Part shown: positions 27,558 to 36,056 of the stretch, piece after piece
How the letters are laid out: each line of letters begins with the position of its first letter
Position numbering within the stretch: position 1 is the stretch's first letter
Assembly: GCF_003813905.1 (NCBI RefSeq)
Contig: NZ_RPFJ01000011.1
Location: 62,001 to 126,000, forward strand
Source: Aureibaculum marinum
GTDB lineage: Bacteria; Bacteroidota; Bacteroidia; Flavobacteriales; Flavobacteriaceae
Direction: 5' to 3'
Length of the DNA stretch: 64,000 bases
The notes under the pieces: model-generated
Database searches by the model: none
The model's input: the letters and a program-made list of their open reading frames with translations, nothing else
What the model was told of the DNA's origin: nothing
Made by a program: the position numbers and the translations under genes

Positions 27558-30005
27558 TTAAAAATTACCTAACAAGGTAAAAGAAAAATTTCTCCCTGGT
27601 GCACTGATTCCTGAGGCAAACTCTTTGTAATGAATATCAAAAATATTATCTACAGCTACCATCAAATCAAAGTTCTTGGTTAGTCTGTATTTGGTATTTA
27701 TATTTAAAGTTGACCACGCTGGTGTACCATAATATGAATCAGATTCTGGTATATACGGAGTTTCTTCATAACGGTCAATATCTTCTGAAATGTTATAATC
27801 TTCGGGTCTCTTTCTTCCATTAAATTTAAAATCAATACTAGAGGTAAATCTTCCTTTTTCATGACTTAATTCTATCTTTCCGAATAATGGTGGAATAGAT
27901 GATAAGGGTTCTTTAGTATCATAAGCTTTACCTTTGGTATAGGTTACAGAAGCACGAGTGCTAAAGTATTCAGAAATTGTTCCTTTTATGTCAAAAGTAC
28001 CTCCATAAATATAAGCTTGATCTTTATTTACATTGGCTACTATATTAGCTTCTTCACCTTCGTAAATCATTGTTGTATTTCCATTCAACTCAAAAGCTAC
28101 ACGCGTTATATAATTATCTAATAAAGTATAATACATTGTGGCTCCTACATAGAATTTTTTTTCATTAAAATATTTTAAAATTCCCAGTTCTGCATTATAC
28201 GCGTATTCGGGTTTTAAGTTAATATTTGGTACAGTTACATCACCTGATTTTTCACGTACTTTACCCGTATCATCTAAATTTGGTGAACGGAATCCTGAAG
28301 ATAACACACCATTAAATTGCCAATTGGTAAAAGGCTTAAAAACATATCCTAAAGTAGCTGTAACAGCGGAGTTATCTATATTAATGTCACTATCAGGCAG
28401 GGTAAAAAACGTATCATCTAACCATGTTGCAGCTAAATTGGTATAGGTAAAACGAATTCCCGAATTTAATGTTGAAGTTTTGCTAATATCTTGTCGGTAA
28501 TTTACATAAGTAGCAGCTGTAGAATAGGTACTACCTCCATCTGCGTATCTAGATTGAACAGCGAAAGTACCTGAATAACCTGTAATTGTATTGCCATTGA
28601 CAGCTAAGGTTTTTCCTTCAGGGTTAGAGCCAACATCATTGTGAGTAAACTCCATACCATAAGATAAAATTCTATCTTTTGATTTTGTTAAAGGTACAGA
28701 AAAGTCTGCATTTAAGCTAAAAATATCTACATTCTCTTTTTTATAAGACCGATTTAAACTACCAAATTTTCTGTTTATACGAGATTCAGAAATGTCTTGA
28801 TAAGCTAACGTAATTAAACCGTGATTCATCCATTTTTTATTTGGATTTAGTTCTAATTGTGTAGATAATAGAAATCTTTTTTGCGGGCCATAATACCATT
28901 CTGCATAGCGTAATTCACCATCTTTTCTTTCTGTTAGACGATCAAAACGTGGAATGTCGGAAGAGATACTATATTGCATGTTTACATTCAATTTAGTAGT
29001 CTCAGTAAGAGGAATAAAAAACTTTTGTAAAAAATCTGTTTGATTAAACCCAGTATTCTTTTGTAAATTTGGATTCGAATTTACTACTGGAGACTCTCCG
29101 TAATATGTATCTGAATTATTAGAATATTCAAAAACTTTACCCCAATCATCAAAACCATGATTTCGGCTTTTTCCCATCATTAAATCACCAAATTTACTAT
29201 GAGAAATACTTGTGTAACTTGCTATTTTTTTAAACGAGAGCTCAACCCCTGCTTGAGCTGTAATTTCATTATTTACAGAGCTGTATCTTGCTAAACCAGA
29301 TGCATTTACTGATGGTTTGTTACTCAAAGTTGGCTTTCTTGTATAGTAATGTATAACACCACCTAACGCATCAGAACCGTAAATTACCGAAGATGGACCA
29401 AAGATAACTTCTGTTCTATCTAACATATTTGGAGATACTGTAATTGAGTTTTGTAAATGCCCTTTTCTATAGATAGCATTGTTCATTCGTACACCATCTA
29501 CAACTAATAAAACTCTATTAGATTCCATCCCTCGCAAAACAGGACTTCCGCCACCAAATTGAGATTTTTGCACTTTAATTCCTGGCATTTCCGCTAACAT
29601 ATCTGCTGAAGTTTGTGGAGAAACTTTTTGAATATCTTTTATAGAAAAAACATCAATCTGTTCTGCGATACGATTTCGTGTTTCTTGACTTTTAGATGAT
29701 GATAAAAACACTTCTGCCAATTGATGTGAAGAGCTTCTTAAAAACACTTTATTATCAATAATTTGCCGTTTTAATACTTCAAATTCAATAAAGCCAACAT
29801 GACTAAATGATAAAATATCATTGAAATTAAAAGCAGAAAGGTCAACTTGTCCGTTTTTATCTGAAACTTTTCCTTTTGTTTTATCTTCATTAAATACGGC
29901 CACATTAGCAATAGGGAAATTTGTATCCTTATCTAAAATAGTTATGGTTTGTGCCATTGATGTAAAATAAGAAACAATAAAAAAAAGTGATAAGAAACGC
30001 TGCAT
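27558..30005 (-). CDS. TonB-dependent outer-membrane receptor
   Basis: 815 residues from the ATG at 30005 (a TTG just before it adds one residue). Signal peptide ends near SMAQ. A short carboxypeptidase-like domain (about 19-90, TITILDKDTNFPIANVAVF) is followed by a plug with LLVVDGVRMNNAIY and GPSSVIYGSDALGGVIHYYT, the typical BtuB/haem-receptor pattern, and then a 22-strand barrel finishing APGRNFSFTLLGNF. This is not SusC-like: no SusD gene follows and the length is smaller. Such receptors import metal-siderophore, haem or vitamin complexes; the ligand cannot be told. No riboswitch is visible in the 135 bases before it. It lies downstream of recO but its long gap suggests a separate transcript. 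Confidence 0.9.
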   Translation of the reverse strand: MQRFLSLFFIVSYFTSMAQTITILDKDTNFPIANVAVFNEDKTKGKVSDKNGQVDLSAFNFNDILSFSHVGFIEFEVLKRQIIDNKVFLRSSSHQLAEVFLSSSKSQETRNRIAEQIDVFSIKDIQKVSPQTSADMLAEMPGIKVQKSQFGGGSPVLRGMESNRVLLVVDGVRMNNAIYRKGHLQNSITVSPNMLDRTEVIFGPSSVIYGSDALGGVIHYYTRKPTLSNKPSVNASGLARYSSVNNEITAQAGVELSFKKIASYTSISHSKFGDLMMGKSRNHGFDDWGKVFEYSNNSDTYYGESPVVNSNPNLQKNTGFNQTDFLQKFFIPLTETTKLNVNMQYSISSDIPRFDRLTERKDGELRYAEWYYGPQKRFLLSTQLELNPNKKWMNHGLITLAYQDISESRINRKFGSLNRSYKKENVDIFSLNADFSVPLTKSKDRILSYGMEFTHNDVGSNPEGKTLAVNGNTITGYSGTFAVQSRYADGGSTYSTAATYVNYRQDISKTSTLNSGIRFTYTNLAATWLDDTFFTLPDSDINIDNSAVTATLGYVFKPFTNWQFNGVLSSGFRSPNLDDTGKVREKSGDVTVPNINLKPEYAYNAELGILKYFNEKKFYVGATMYYTLLDNYITRVAFELNGNTTMIYEGEEANIVANVNKDQAYIYGGTFDIKGTISEYFSTRASVTYTKGKAYDTKEPLSSIPPLFGKIELSHEKGRFTSSIDFKFNGRKRPEDYNISEDIDRYEETPYIPESDSYYGTPAWSTLNINTKYRLTKNFDLMVAVDNIFDIHYKEFASGISAPGRNFSFTLLGNF

Positions 30006-30143
30006 CAAATTTAACTTTTACATTTCTGTGTACAATTACACATTAATTTGGGTTGATATTTAATGTAAAATAGATTTAAATAGTTACTAAAATACTCTAC
30101 TTTTTTATATAAATTTTTAACAACTTCAACCAAATTACAAGCC

Positions 30144-30857
30144 TTAATTAAATACTGCTTTTAAAACCTCTAAAGACTTTGGTTTTTTAAATCCAGGTAA
30201 ATGTAATTCAAAAAATTGAATCAAAATTTCTAATAAATCTTGTCGGTTAGTTTTATTTAATTTTAGCTCATATAATCTATCAAAATTTGTGCCGAGTAAG
30301 GTTTTAAAATAATCTAAATTTTTACCCGAAATGTATAGGTTTGAAACCAAGTGATTTGTAAATTTTCCTTCAATTAAATCAAAATATAAAAATTGATCTC
30401 CTTTTTCAGGATAAAACCCCAAATATTTGGTCAAGTTTATCAAAAATACCAGATGAAAATTTGAAGCATTACTATGACTATCTAACCATTGAAAAGCTGT
30501 TTCTAAATACCTAAATAAAGATGGGTTTTCCTCTTCTTCTTTTAAAGCATTTGATAGCATTTCAGACAAAAATACTACCATAGTTTGCTTAATTATATTG
30601 TTATGATTTGTGGTATAAGGAGTACTAATTTTAGCTTCTTTAATAAAATGTAACGTTCTGTTATCGTTATAATTAGCTGTAATTTCTAATTGTGTTAACG
30701 GTTGAAAAAAAGCTGGAGTTAACTTGCCTTTTGAAGCTTTAAATATTCTTTTTACCAAATACGACCGTATTCCTTCTTCTGTATAACATTTTACTATAAG
30801 GTCGTAATCGCCATATTTTATGGCATTTAAAACAATAGCTTTGCTTGTAATTAACAT
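30144..30857 (-). CDS. recO: DNA repair protein RecO
   Basis: 237 residues, typical for RecO. The N-terminal OB-fold contains SKAIVLNAIKYGDYDLIVKCYTEE with the phosphate-binding Gly/Asp turn, then a helical C-domain with KYLGFYP. RecO binds single-stranded DNA-binding protein and helps RecR load RecA in gap repair. Its start codon is one base downstream of the porZ stop, so the two genes are cotranscribed. No unusual residue change is seen. The recO-porZ adjacency is one I know from other Flavobacteriaceae. Confidence 0.93.
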   Translation of the reverse strand: MLITSKAIVLNAIKYGDYDLIVKCYTEEGIRSYLVKRIFKASKGKLTPAFFQPLTQLEITANYNDNRTLHFIKEAKISTPYTTNHNNIIKQTMVVFLSEMLSNALKEEEENPSLFRYLETAFQWLDSHSNASNFHLVFLINLTKYLGFYPEKGDQFLYFDLIEGKFTNHLVSNLYISGKNLDYFKTLLGTNFDRLYELKLNKTNRQDLLEILIQFFELHLPGFKKPKSLEVLKAVFN

Positions 30858-30858
30858 G

Positions 30859-33195
30859 TTAGTTGATTATAGCTATTTTGGTTATTGAGGTTTCTGATCT
30901 GTCAGGAATTGTTAAGAGAACAATATATACTCCAGAAGCCACTTTTCTGCCTGCCAAATTAGTTTTATTCCAAACAACTTTTCCTCCTTTTAATTCTTGA
31001 CCTTCAATTACATTGGTTTCATGAACTAGTCGTCCAGAGGCATCTAGTATTTTAACATTTGTTCCACGTGGTAAATGAGTGCCATTTCTACCATCAATGG
31101 TTACAAAAGCATGTTCTTTTTTTACAGGATTTGGATAAGCATAAACTTCTCCCAATTCATCTCCAAACGGAGCAACATTATTATTAAATGCCACGAGCCC
31201 TTTATCTGTAGCAAAAAATACTTTACCAGTACTATCATCTACTTTTATTTTAACAATTTTATTGGAAGGCAATGGCGAATTGTCTTTATTAAAATTAAAT
31301 AATGTTTCTTGACCTGACGAATTAGTCCCCAATACGCCACCTGTTTCTGTACCAAACCATTTATTATCAGCTCCGTCAATTGCAATAGTATTAACGGGCT
31401 GATCGCCTAATAACTTTTTGGCAATACCGTCATCATCAACAATTATTGAGGAAGCATCATATATAGCATCATCAAAAACACTACCTGCATTTGAATATAC
31501 TACAAGACCTTTTTTTGTACCTATCCAAACTCTATTATTTCTATCAACAGCCAATGATCTAACATTTGAATCGGGTAATGAACCTTTTGTAGTTTCTGTA
31601 ATTAAGGCTCGTTTTCTTTCTCCGTTTTCGTTAAAAATTAATACTCCATTTCGCCTAGAACCTATCCAAACACTGCCTGTTTTATCAATAACTAATTCTG
31701 ATAAACCTGGTGCATTACTGGTAATTATAGAGCTTAAATCAAAGCTACTCCAAGTGCCATTTTTACTTAATTTTTTAAGTTTATTATTAACCCAAGAATT
31801 TGTAATCCAAAAATTTCCATTATTGTCAAATGCCGTACCATTTATACGAACACTATTGTAATTGGGATTGTCGGGTGCTAAATCTTCAAGATTACTATTT
31901 GTATGATTCCAAAAGGAAGTTATTTCATTATTTTCAACAACTAATATTCCTCCAGTAGAATTAAGACTATTTATATCGCTCTGACCAAAAGAACTGATGT
32001 ATACTTTTTCTAAATTTTCTGGATCTATTGTAACATGAACTAAATCACGAACAGGAGCAATACTGCTGTAAGGTATATTAATCCATTCTGAACCGTTAAA
32101 ATGACTTATTTGGCCTTCGTTCTGTAAAGGAGTAAAAGCTCCGTCATAACCTCCATATACAACCCAAACATGGTTTTTTTCAGATGTAATAGAGAATATA
32201 TCATTAGAAATAGGCCCTTGAGGATGAATCTCAATATATTCTGATACATTTGAAAAACTGCGGCGTAAAATTCCAAATGTTTTAGTACCTAAATAAATAT
32301 AATTATCATCTGCCAAGGCGGATTGTAATACATAATTATATTCTAATGATGTATTGGTAATTATTTGCTCAGACAATGAATTATTATAAACGTAAGCTGA
32401 TTTTTGAGTTGTAGCAGTAAGAAAATTTTCAGAACTTTTTAATTGTAATATGTTATCTTCCAAATAGTTAATTAATTCTAAATTTTCACCATTTATCTTA
32501 TACAATCCACTAAACCTAGAGGTAAAAAGTTGATTATTAAAAACTATTATCGTTCTAAAATCTCCAACAAAATTACCTTGTGGTTGTTGCCAATTATTAA
32601 AATCAATTAAACTATTACTATCTACATCAGCAGTATAAATTCCATTTTCTGTAGCTGCATAAATTAAATTGTTATAAATGGCAATTTGATGAATATTTAC
32701 TGTAGAAGAGTTAGCTCCAATAAAATAAGTATCTTGATACTCTAACTTTTCAATATCATATACTACAATGGCAAATGGTGTAGAAAAATAAAGTTTATCA
32801 TTTCGTTCAATAATATGCTTAATCGTTTTTTCTCCAGTAATGCTTAATCGCTGAATATCATTAGCCAACGTAATTTTTCCTTTTTCGTCAACAATTTCTA
32901 ACAATCCATTTTGATATCCAATTACAAGCTTTTTATGAGTTTCACTATAATAAATACTACTTGTAGTTTCTCCTGATAATCCTTGAATTGACGATAATTT
33001 TTCTGTCTCTTGACTAACCTCATCATAAACAAAAACAGCATTGTCAGTAACTGCATAAATCTTTGACCCAGATTTAGTAAAATCTTTTACATTATTGTAA
33101 GAATAAAAATCTTCCCAACTTGAACTATAATCAGTTTGAGACAAACAAGGCCAATTTATTAATACTAGAATTACTAAAATAAATCTATTTATCAT
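30859..33195 (-). CDS. porZ: PorZ-like T9SS propeller protein with C-terminal sorting domain
   Basis: 778 residues from the ATG at 33195. An earlier frame start at 33246 is upstream of the promoter and rejected. The signal peptide ends near CLSQ. Two seven-bladed-type propellers with two-component-regulator-propeller repeats (NNRVWIGTKKGLVVYS, SVWIGSRRNGVLIF, DNKWFGTETGGVLG) occupy about 20-690. The last about 90 residues are a T9SS type A sorting domain starting YAYPNPVKK and ending ITKIAIIN. In Porphyromonas, PorZ is a surface component of the attachment complex that transfers A-LPS onto cargo. The match of architecture and position next to recO makes porZ likely, not proven. Confidence 0.82.
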   Translation of the reverse strand: MINRFILVILVLINWPCLSQTDYSSSWEDFYSYNNVKDFTKSGSKIYAVTDNAVFVYDEVSQETEKLSSIQGLSGETTSSIYYSETHKKLVIGYQNGLLEIVDEKGKITLANDIQRLSITGEKTIKHIIERNDKLYFSTPFAIVVYDIEKLEYQDTYFIGANSSTVNIHQIAIYNNLIYAATENGIYTADVDSNSLIDFNNWQQPQGNFVGDFRTIIVFNNQLFTSRFSGLYKINGENLELINYLEDNILQLKSSENFLTATTQKSAYVYNNSLSEQIITNTSLEYNYVLQSALADDNYIYLGTKTFGILRRSFSNVSEYIEIHPQGPISNDIFSITSEKNHVWVVYGGYDGAFTPLQNEGQISHFNGSEWINIPYSSIAPVRDLVHVTIDPENLEKVYISSFGQSDINSLNSTGGILVVENNEITSFWNHTNSNLEDLAPDNPNYNSVRINGTAFDNNGNFWITNSWVNNKLKKLSKNGTWSSFDLSSIITSNAPGLSELVIDKTGSVWIGSRRNGVLIFNENGERKRALITETTKGSLPDSNVRSLAVDRNNRVWIGTKKGLVVYSNAGSVFDDAIYDASSIIVDDDGIAKKLLGDQPVNTIAIDGADNKWFGTETGGVLGTNSSGQETLFNFNKDNSPLPSNKIVKIKVDDSTGKVFFATDKGLVAFNNNVAPFGDELGEVYAYPNPVKKEHAFVTIDGRNGTHLPRGTNVKILDASGRLVHETNVIEGQELKGGKVVWNKTNLAGRKVASGVYIVLLTIPDRSETSITKIAIIN

Positions 33196-33212
33196 CAATA
33201 TTAGATTTCTGT

Positions 33213-33220
33213 CAAAGATA
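33213..33220 (-). promoter_or_regulatory. -7 element for porZ-recO
   Basis: The minus strand reads TATCTTTG, an exact TAnnTTTG, 18 bases before the ATG at 33195. A TTG (33246-33244) is 23 bases further upstream. This decides the porZ start. Confidence 0.7.
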
Positions 33221-33280
33221 TTCAATAAATAATAAAGCGAAAACAAAATTTTGAGGTTGAAGTCTTATAAGAAAAAACAT

Positions 33281-33315
33281 AAAAAAAACCTCAAAATATA
33301 TATTGATTTTTGAGG
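33281..33315 (-). terminator. Terminator of the 80-residue orphan gene
   Basis: CCTCAAAA (33289-33296) and TTTTGAGG (33308-33315) pair. On the minus strand the hairpin is followed by eight U residues (33288-33281). It lies 75 bases past the stop of the small gene and ahead of the porZ promoter. Confidence 0.78.
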
Positions 33316-33389
33316 CCTTAGGGAACATTTAAGAGTTTCCTTTTCATAGAAATTTTCCCACTTTCGTATCCGTAAATTTTAAATTGGAA

Positions 33390-33632
33390 TTAAGTATTTA
33401 ACAAAACTGTTTCTGTTTTTTTAAAAAACCAGTTTATACCTAATTTTACATAAACTACATTCTGTAATACTTCTTCTTGGTCTACTATAATTTTAATAGT
33501 TCTAATATACCGTGTTTCGTTCATGTTCTGTAACACAACACCTTTACCCACAAAATTTAAGAATTTTCCATTAGATTCCATTTTTTGTAATACATCAGCA
33601 TCTGATGGTTTTGAAAATGATGCTATAGACAT
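33390..33632 (-). CDS. Small hypothetical protein with own promoter and terminator
   Basis: 80 residues, no signal peptide or membrane segment and no family I recognise. It is mostly short beta segments (FVGKGVVLQNM, RYIRTIKIIVDQEEVLQNVVYVKLG) and ends WFFKKTETVLLNT. The gene is flanked by a complete promoter (33662-33692) and a hairpin terminator, so it is a separate transcription unit between the LytS-like kinase and porZ. Its real coding status is supported by this arrangement but not proven; conservation in related genomes would decide. Function unknown. Confidence 0.6.
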   Translation of the reverse strand: MSIASFSKPSDADVLQKMESNGKFLNFVGKGVVLQNMNETRYIRTIKIIVDQEEVLQNVVYVKLGINWFFKKTETVLLNT

Positions 33633-33661
33633 TGGGTTTTCAAGTAGTTATATTTTCTACT

Positions 33662-33692
33662 CAAATTTACATTTTGTTTTTGATAGGGTCAA
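33662..33692 (-). promoter_or_regulatory. Complete promoter of the small orphan gene
   Basis: On the minus strand TTG (33692-33690), 20 bases, TAAATTTG (33669-33662) match the Bacteroidota -33/-7 arrangement. The start codon follows about 30 bases later. Confidence 0.68.
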
Positions 33693-33829
33693 CTAAATTC
33701 AATAAATGCCCAGAAAAATCTAATAAATGGTAGAATTTTAACAATAAATGGTGTTAAATCATCTCTCAAAAATCTAATATTTATACCCAAAAGAGTGTAA
33801 TTTATTTGAAATTAACTCAATAGCACCAC

Positions 33830-35164
33830 TTACAATATCTTTTTAGGAAATTTGATTGTCACTTTAGTACCTGTCTCTTTACCGTTAGAAATATCTTCGA
33901 TAATTACATAGACTTTTTGATTTTCGTGCAATAATTTAATTCTGTCTTCAGAAGCCTTTAAACCAAATGGCTTTCTATTAGATTTACGCTTTGCAGCATT
34001 AGCCTCTGATTCTTTTATACCAACACCATTGTCAATAATTTCACAACGGATATTATCTTCTTCATCATAGATAGAAAGATTTATTCTTTTGTAATCTTTT
34101 TTATTATTAAACCCATGCCAAATGGCATTTTCTATAAAGGGTTGCATAAATAATGGAGGCACCTGTATATTTCTTAAATTTATACTTTCATCAACAGTAA
34201 CAATATAGTCAAAACCGCCAATCATACGCATTTGTTCCAGCTTAATATAAAGTCCTAGTATGCCTAAATCATCTTCTAAAGGTATTGTTAAGTTTGTAGA
34301 ATTTTTTAACACCTCTCTAATTAATCTAGAAAATTTCGTGATGTAATCCGAAGCCTTTTCTTTATCGTATTGTAATACAAAATTGTTAATAGAGTTTAAT
34401 GAATTATACAAAAAATGAGGATCCATTTGAGTTTGTAAAACTGTCATTTTTAAGTCAGCCATCTCTTTAGACTGACTTACTAATTCTTTTTCCATTCTGA
34501 GCTTATTGTTTTCAAATGAATTGAATTTATTTACAATAAGTAATGAGGTCATAATCATTTCAATAACAACGCCTAAATACATTAAAAACTTTGGTTGTAT
34601 ACCAAAGTTTTCCAAATAATGATTATCAAATGCAACTTTTAATAAATAACCAGTAATAGCCAAAGTCATTAAAGAGGAGGATCCGATAATAAAATAAGTT
34701 ACATGTTTACCTCCTATTTTGGGCAATACAAAATAAGTAAGAATAGAAAATACCGTAATTATAGGCATTAAGAAGATAAATGCTTTTTCTTGATAATTAT
34801 TTCCTAAAAATAGTTCAATAGCTACAAAAATAAACGCCACAATAAAGGTAAAACGCATTGCCAATACCACTAGCTGATCCCATTCTGGGATTCTCTTTTT
34901 TGTTTCTAAAATATCTCTTCCGAATGCTATATATGCCGCTAATCCCAATAATAATATTGGATAGTTTATGTAATCGTAAATAAATTCGTAGGTACTATTA
35001 ACAATGTTTTTTAAAAAATAAATAAAGAAACAGAGTAAAAACAAACTATAATAGAGATACTGTTTTCTTTTATTAAAAATAAAAAATAATAAACTATATA
35101 TAGATGCTAACAAAACACCTCCTCTTATCCATGCATATATTTCAGAATTAAAGTCAAATAGCAT
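33830..35164 (-). CDS. LytS-type membrane sensor histidine kinase
   Basis: 444 residues. The N-terminal about 205 residues hold six to seven hydrophobic segments (7TM-like sensor) with no large periplasmic loop. A coiled linker leads to a His_kinase (PF06580) domain with the H-box QMDPHFLYNSLNSINNFV (His about 250) and an HATPase with PPLFMQPFIENAIWHG (N-box) and IIDNGVGIKESEA (G-box). This family has no separate DHp of the usual kind. It follows the LytTR regulator gene by 94 bases and is its obvious partner, phosphorylating it on an unknown envelope signal. Position next to PBP1C and alpha-2-macroglobulin genes suggests envelope stress or peptidoglycan status as the cue, which is inferred. 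Confidence 0.92.
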   Translation of the reverse strand: MLFDFNSEIYAWIRGGVLLASIYSLLFFIFNKRKQYLYYSLFLLCFFIYFLKNIVNSTYEFIYDYINYPILLLGLAAYIAFGRDILETKKRIPEWDQLVVLAMRFTFIVAFIFVAIELFLGNNYQEKAFIFLMPIITVFSILTYFVLPKIGGKHVTYFIIGSSSLMTLAITGYLLKVAFDNHYLENFGIQPKFLMYLGVVIEMIMTSLLIVNKFNSFENNKLRMEKELVSQSKEMADLKMTVLQTQMDPHFLYNSLNSINNFVLQYDKEKASDYITKFSRLIREVLKNSTNLTIPLEDDLGILGLYIKLEQMRMIGGFDYIVTVDESINLRNIQVPPLFMQPFIENAIWHGFNNKKDYKRINLSIYDEEDNIRCEIIDNGVGIKESEANAAKRKSNRKPFGLKASEDRIKLLHENQKVYVIIEDISNGKETGTKVTIKFPKKIL

Positions 35165-35258
35165 AAAAAATCGTATATTACTTCTATAAAGTTAGACTAT
35201 TAGAAATTGCTTAAAAAGAGTTTTTTTGAAAAAATTGGAAGTTTATGAGGCAATTTTA

Positions 35259-35990
35259 TTAGAAAAATCTTTCTAATAATTCATTTTTCTTATTTCTGCT
35301 CACTGAAGCTTCTAAATCATTAACAAGTGTTAAAACATCTCCGTCTTTTTTTGAAAACTCTTTTACGTGATTCATATTTACTAAATATGAAGCATGTACT
35401 CTAAAAAATTCAGGATAGTTAAACTTTTTTTCTACCTCTTTTAATGTTTTAGTAACTAATAAAGTTCTTTTATCTATCAAATGAACCGTTGTATAGCTTT
35501 TATCAGCTTTTAACATTACTATATCATCTCTATCAAACAAAGAAATTTTTCCATCAGCAGCAATGCTAATTTTGTCATTTTTCCTTTTTAAATTTAAAAA
35601 TAGAGATTGTAATTTATCTTCAATTACATTTTCCTTTCTTGATGCTTTTACCTTTTCTACAGAAGTAATTAACTCATCTTTATCTACAGGCTTTAACAAA
35701 TAATCAATTGCAGAAACCTTTATTGCTTTTAAAGCAAATTCATCATGAGCTGTTGTAAAAATAAGATCAAAATTAGTGTAAGATAATTGTTGTAGCAGAG
35801 AAAACCCATCCATTTCAGGCATTTCTATATCTAAAAATACTAAGTCAGGCTTTTCTCTTTCAATGGTATCTATGGCTTCTTTAGGATCGTTACATTTGAT
35901 AATTTCCATTTTATCAACATAACGTTCAAGCTTCCATTCTAAAGCCTCAAGTGCGTTGATTTCGTCATCAACAATTACTGTCTTTAACAT
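35259..35990 (-). CDS. LytTR-family response regulator
   Basis: 243 residues from the ATG at 35990, since MLKTVIVDDE is the canonical receiver opening; an in-frame ATG at 36005 adds five residues. The REC domain (1-120) has VDDE, phospho-Asp 54 in FLDIEMPEMDG and the KPVDKDEL Lys. The LytTR DNA-binding domain (about 140-243) includes IVMLKADKSYTTVHL and FFRVHASYLVNMNHVKEF, and ends RNKKNELLERF. It binds promoter DNA when phosphorylated by the kinase encoded just downstream. Its stop-to-start gap is 94 bases to the kinase gene and 66 bases from the PBP1C stop. Confidence 0.93.
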   Translation of the reverse strand: MLKTVIVDDEINALEALEWKLERYVDKMEIIKCNDPKEAIDTIEREKPDLVFLDIEMPEMDGFSLLQQLSYTNFDLIFTTAHDEFALKAIKVSAIDYLLKPVDKDELITSVEKVKASRKENVIEDKLQSLFLNLKRKNDKISIAADGKISLFDRDDIVMLKADKSYTTVHLIDKRTLLVTKTLKEVEKKFNYPEFFRVHASYLVNMNHVKEFSKKDGDVLTLVNDLEASVSRNKKNELLERFF

Positions 35991-36056
35991 GGTAAGGGGT
36001 TGCATTAGAGTTATTAATGGGCAAGATAATACATTTTCAGTATTATTTAATAAAAG

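Noticed and set aside
30009-30143. Space upstream of the TonB receptor checked for a cobalamin or other riboswitch
   Set aside because: The gap is only 135 bases and shows no conserved B12-box pattern.
31060-31075. TGTTCCACGTGGTAAA in porZ resembles parS
   Set aside because: Only 13 of 16 match, it breaks the palindrome, and it lies inside a coding region.
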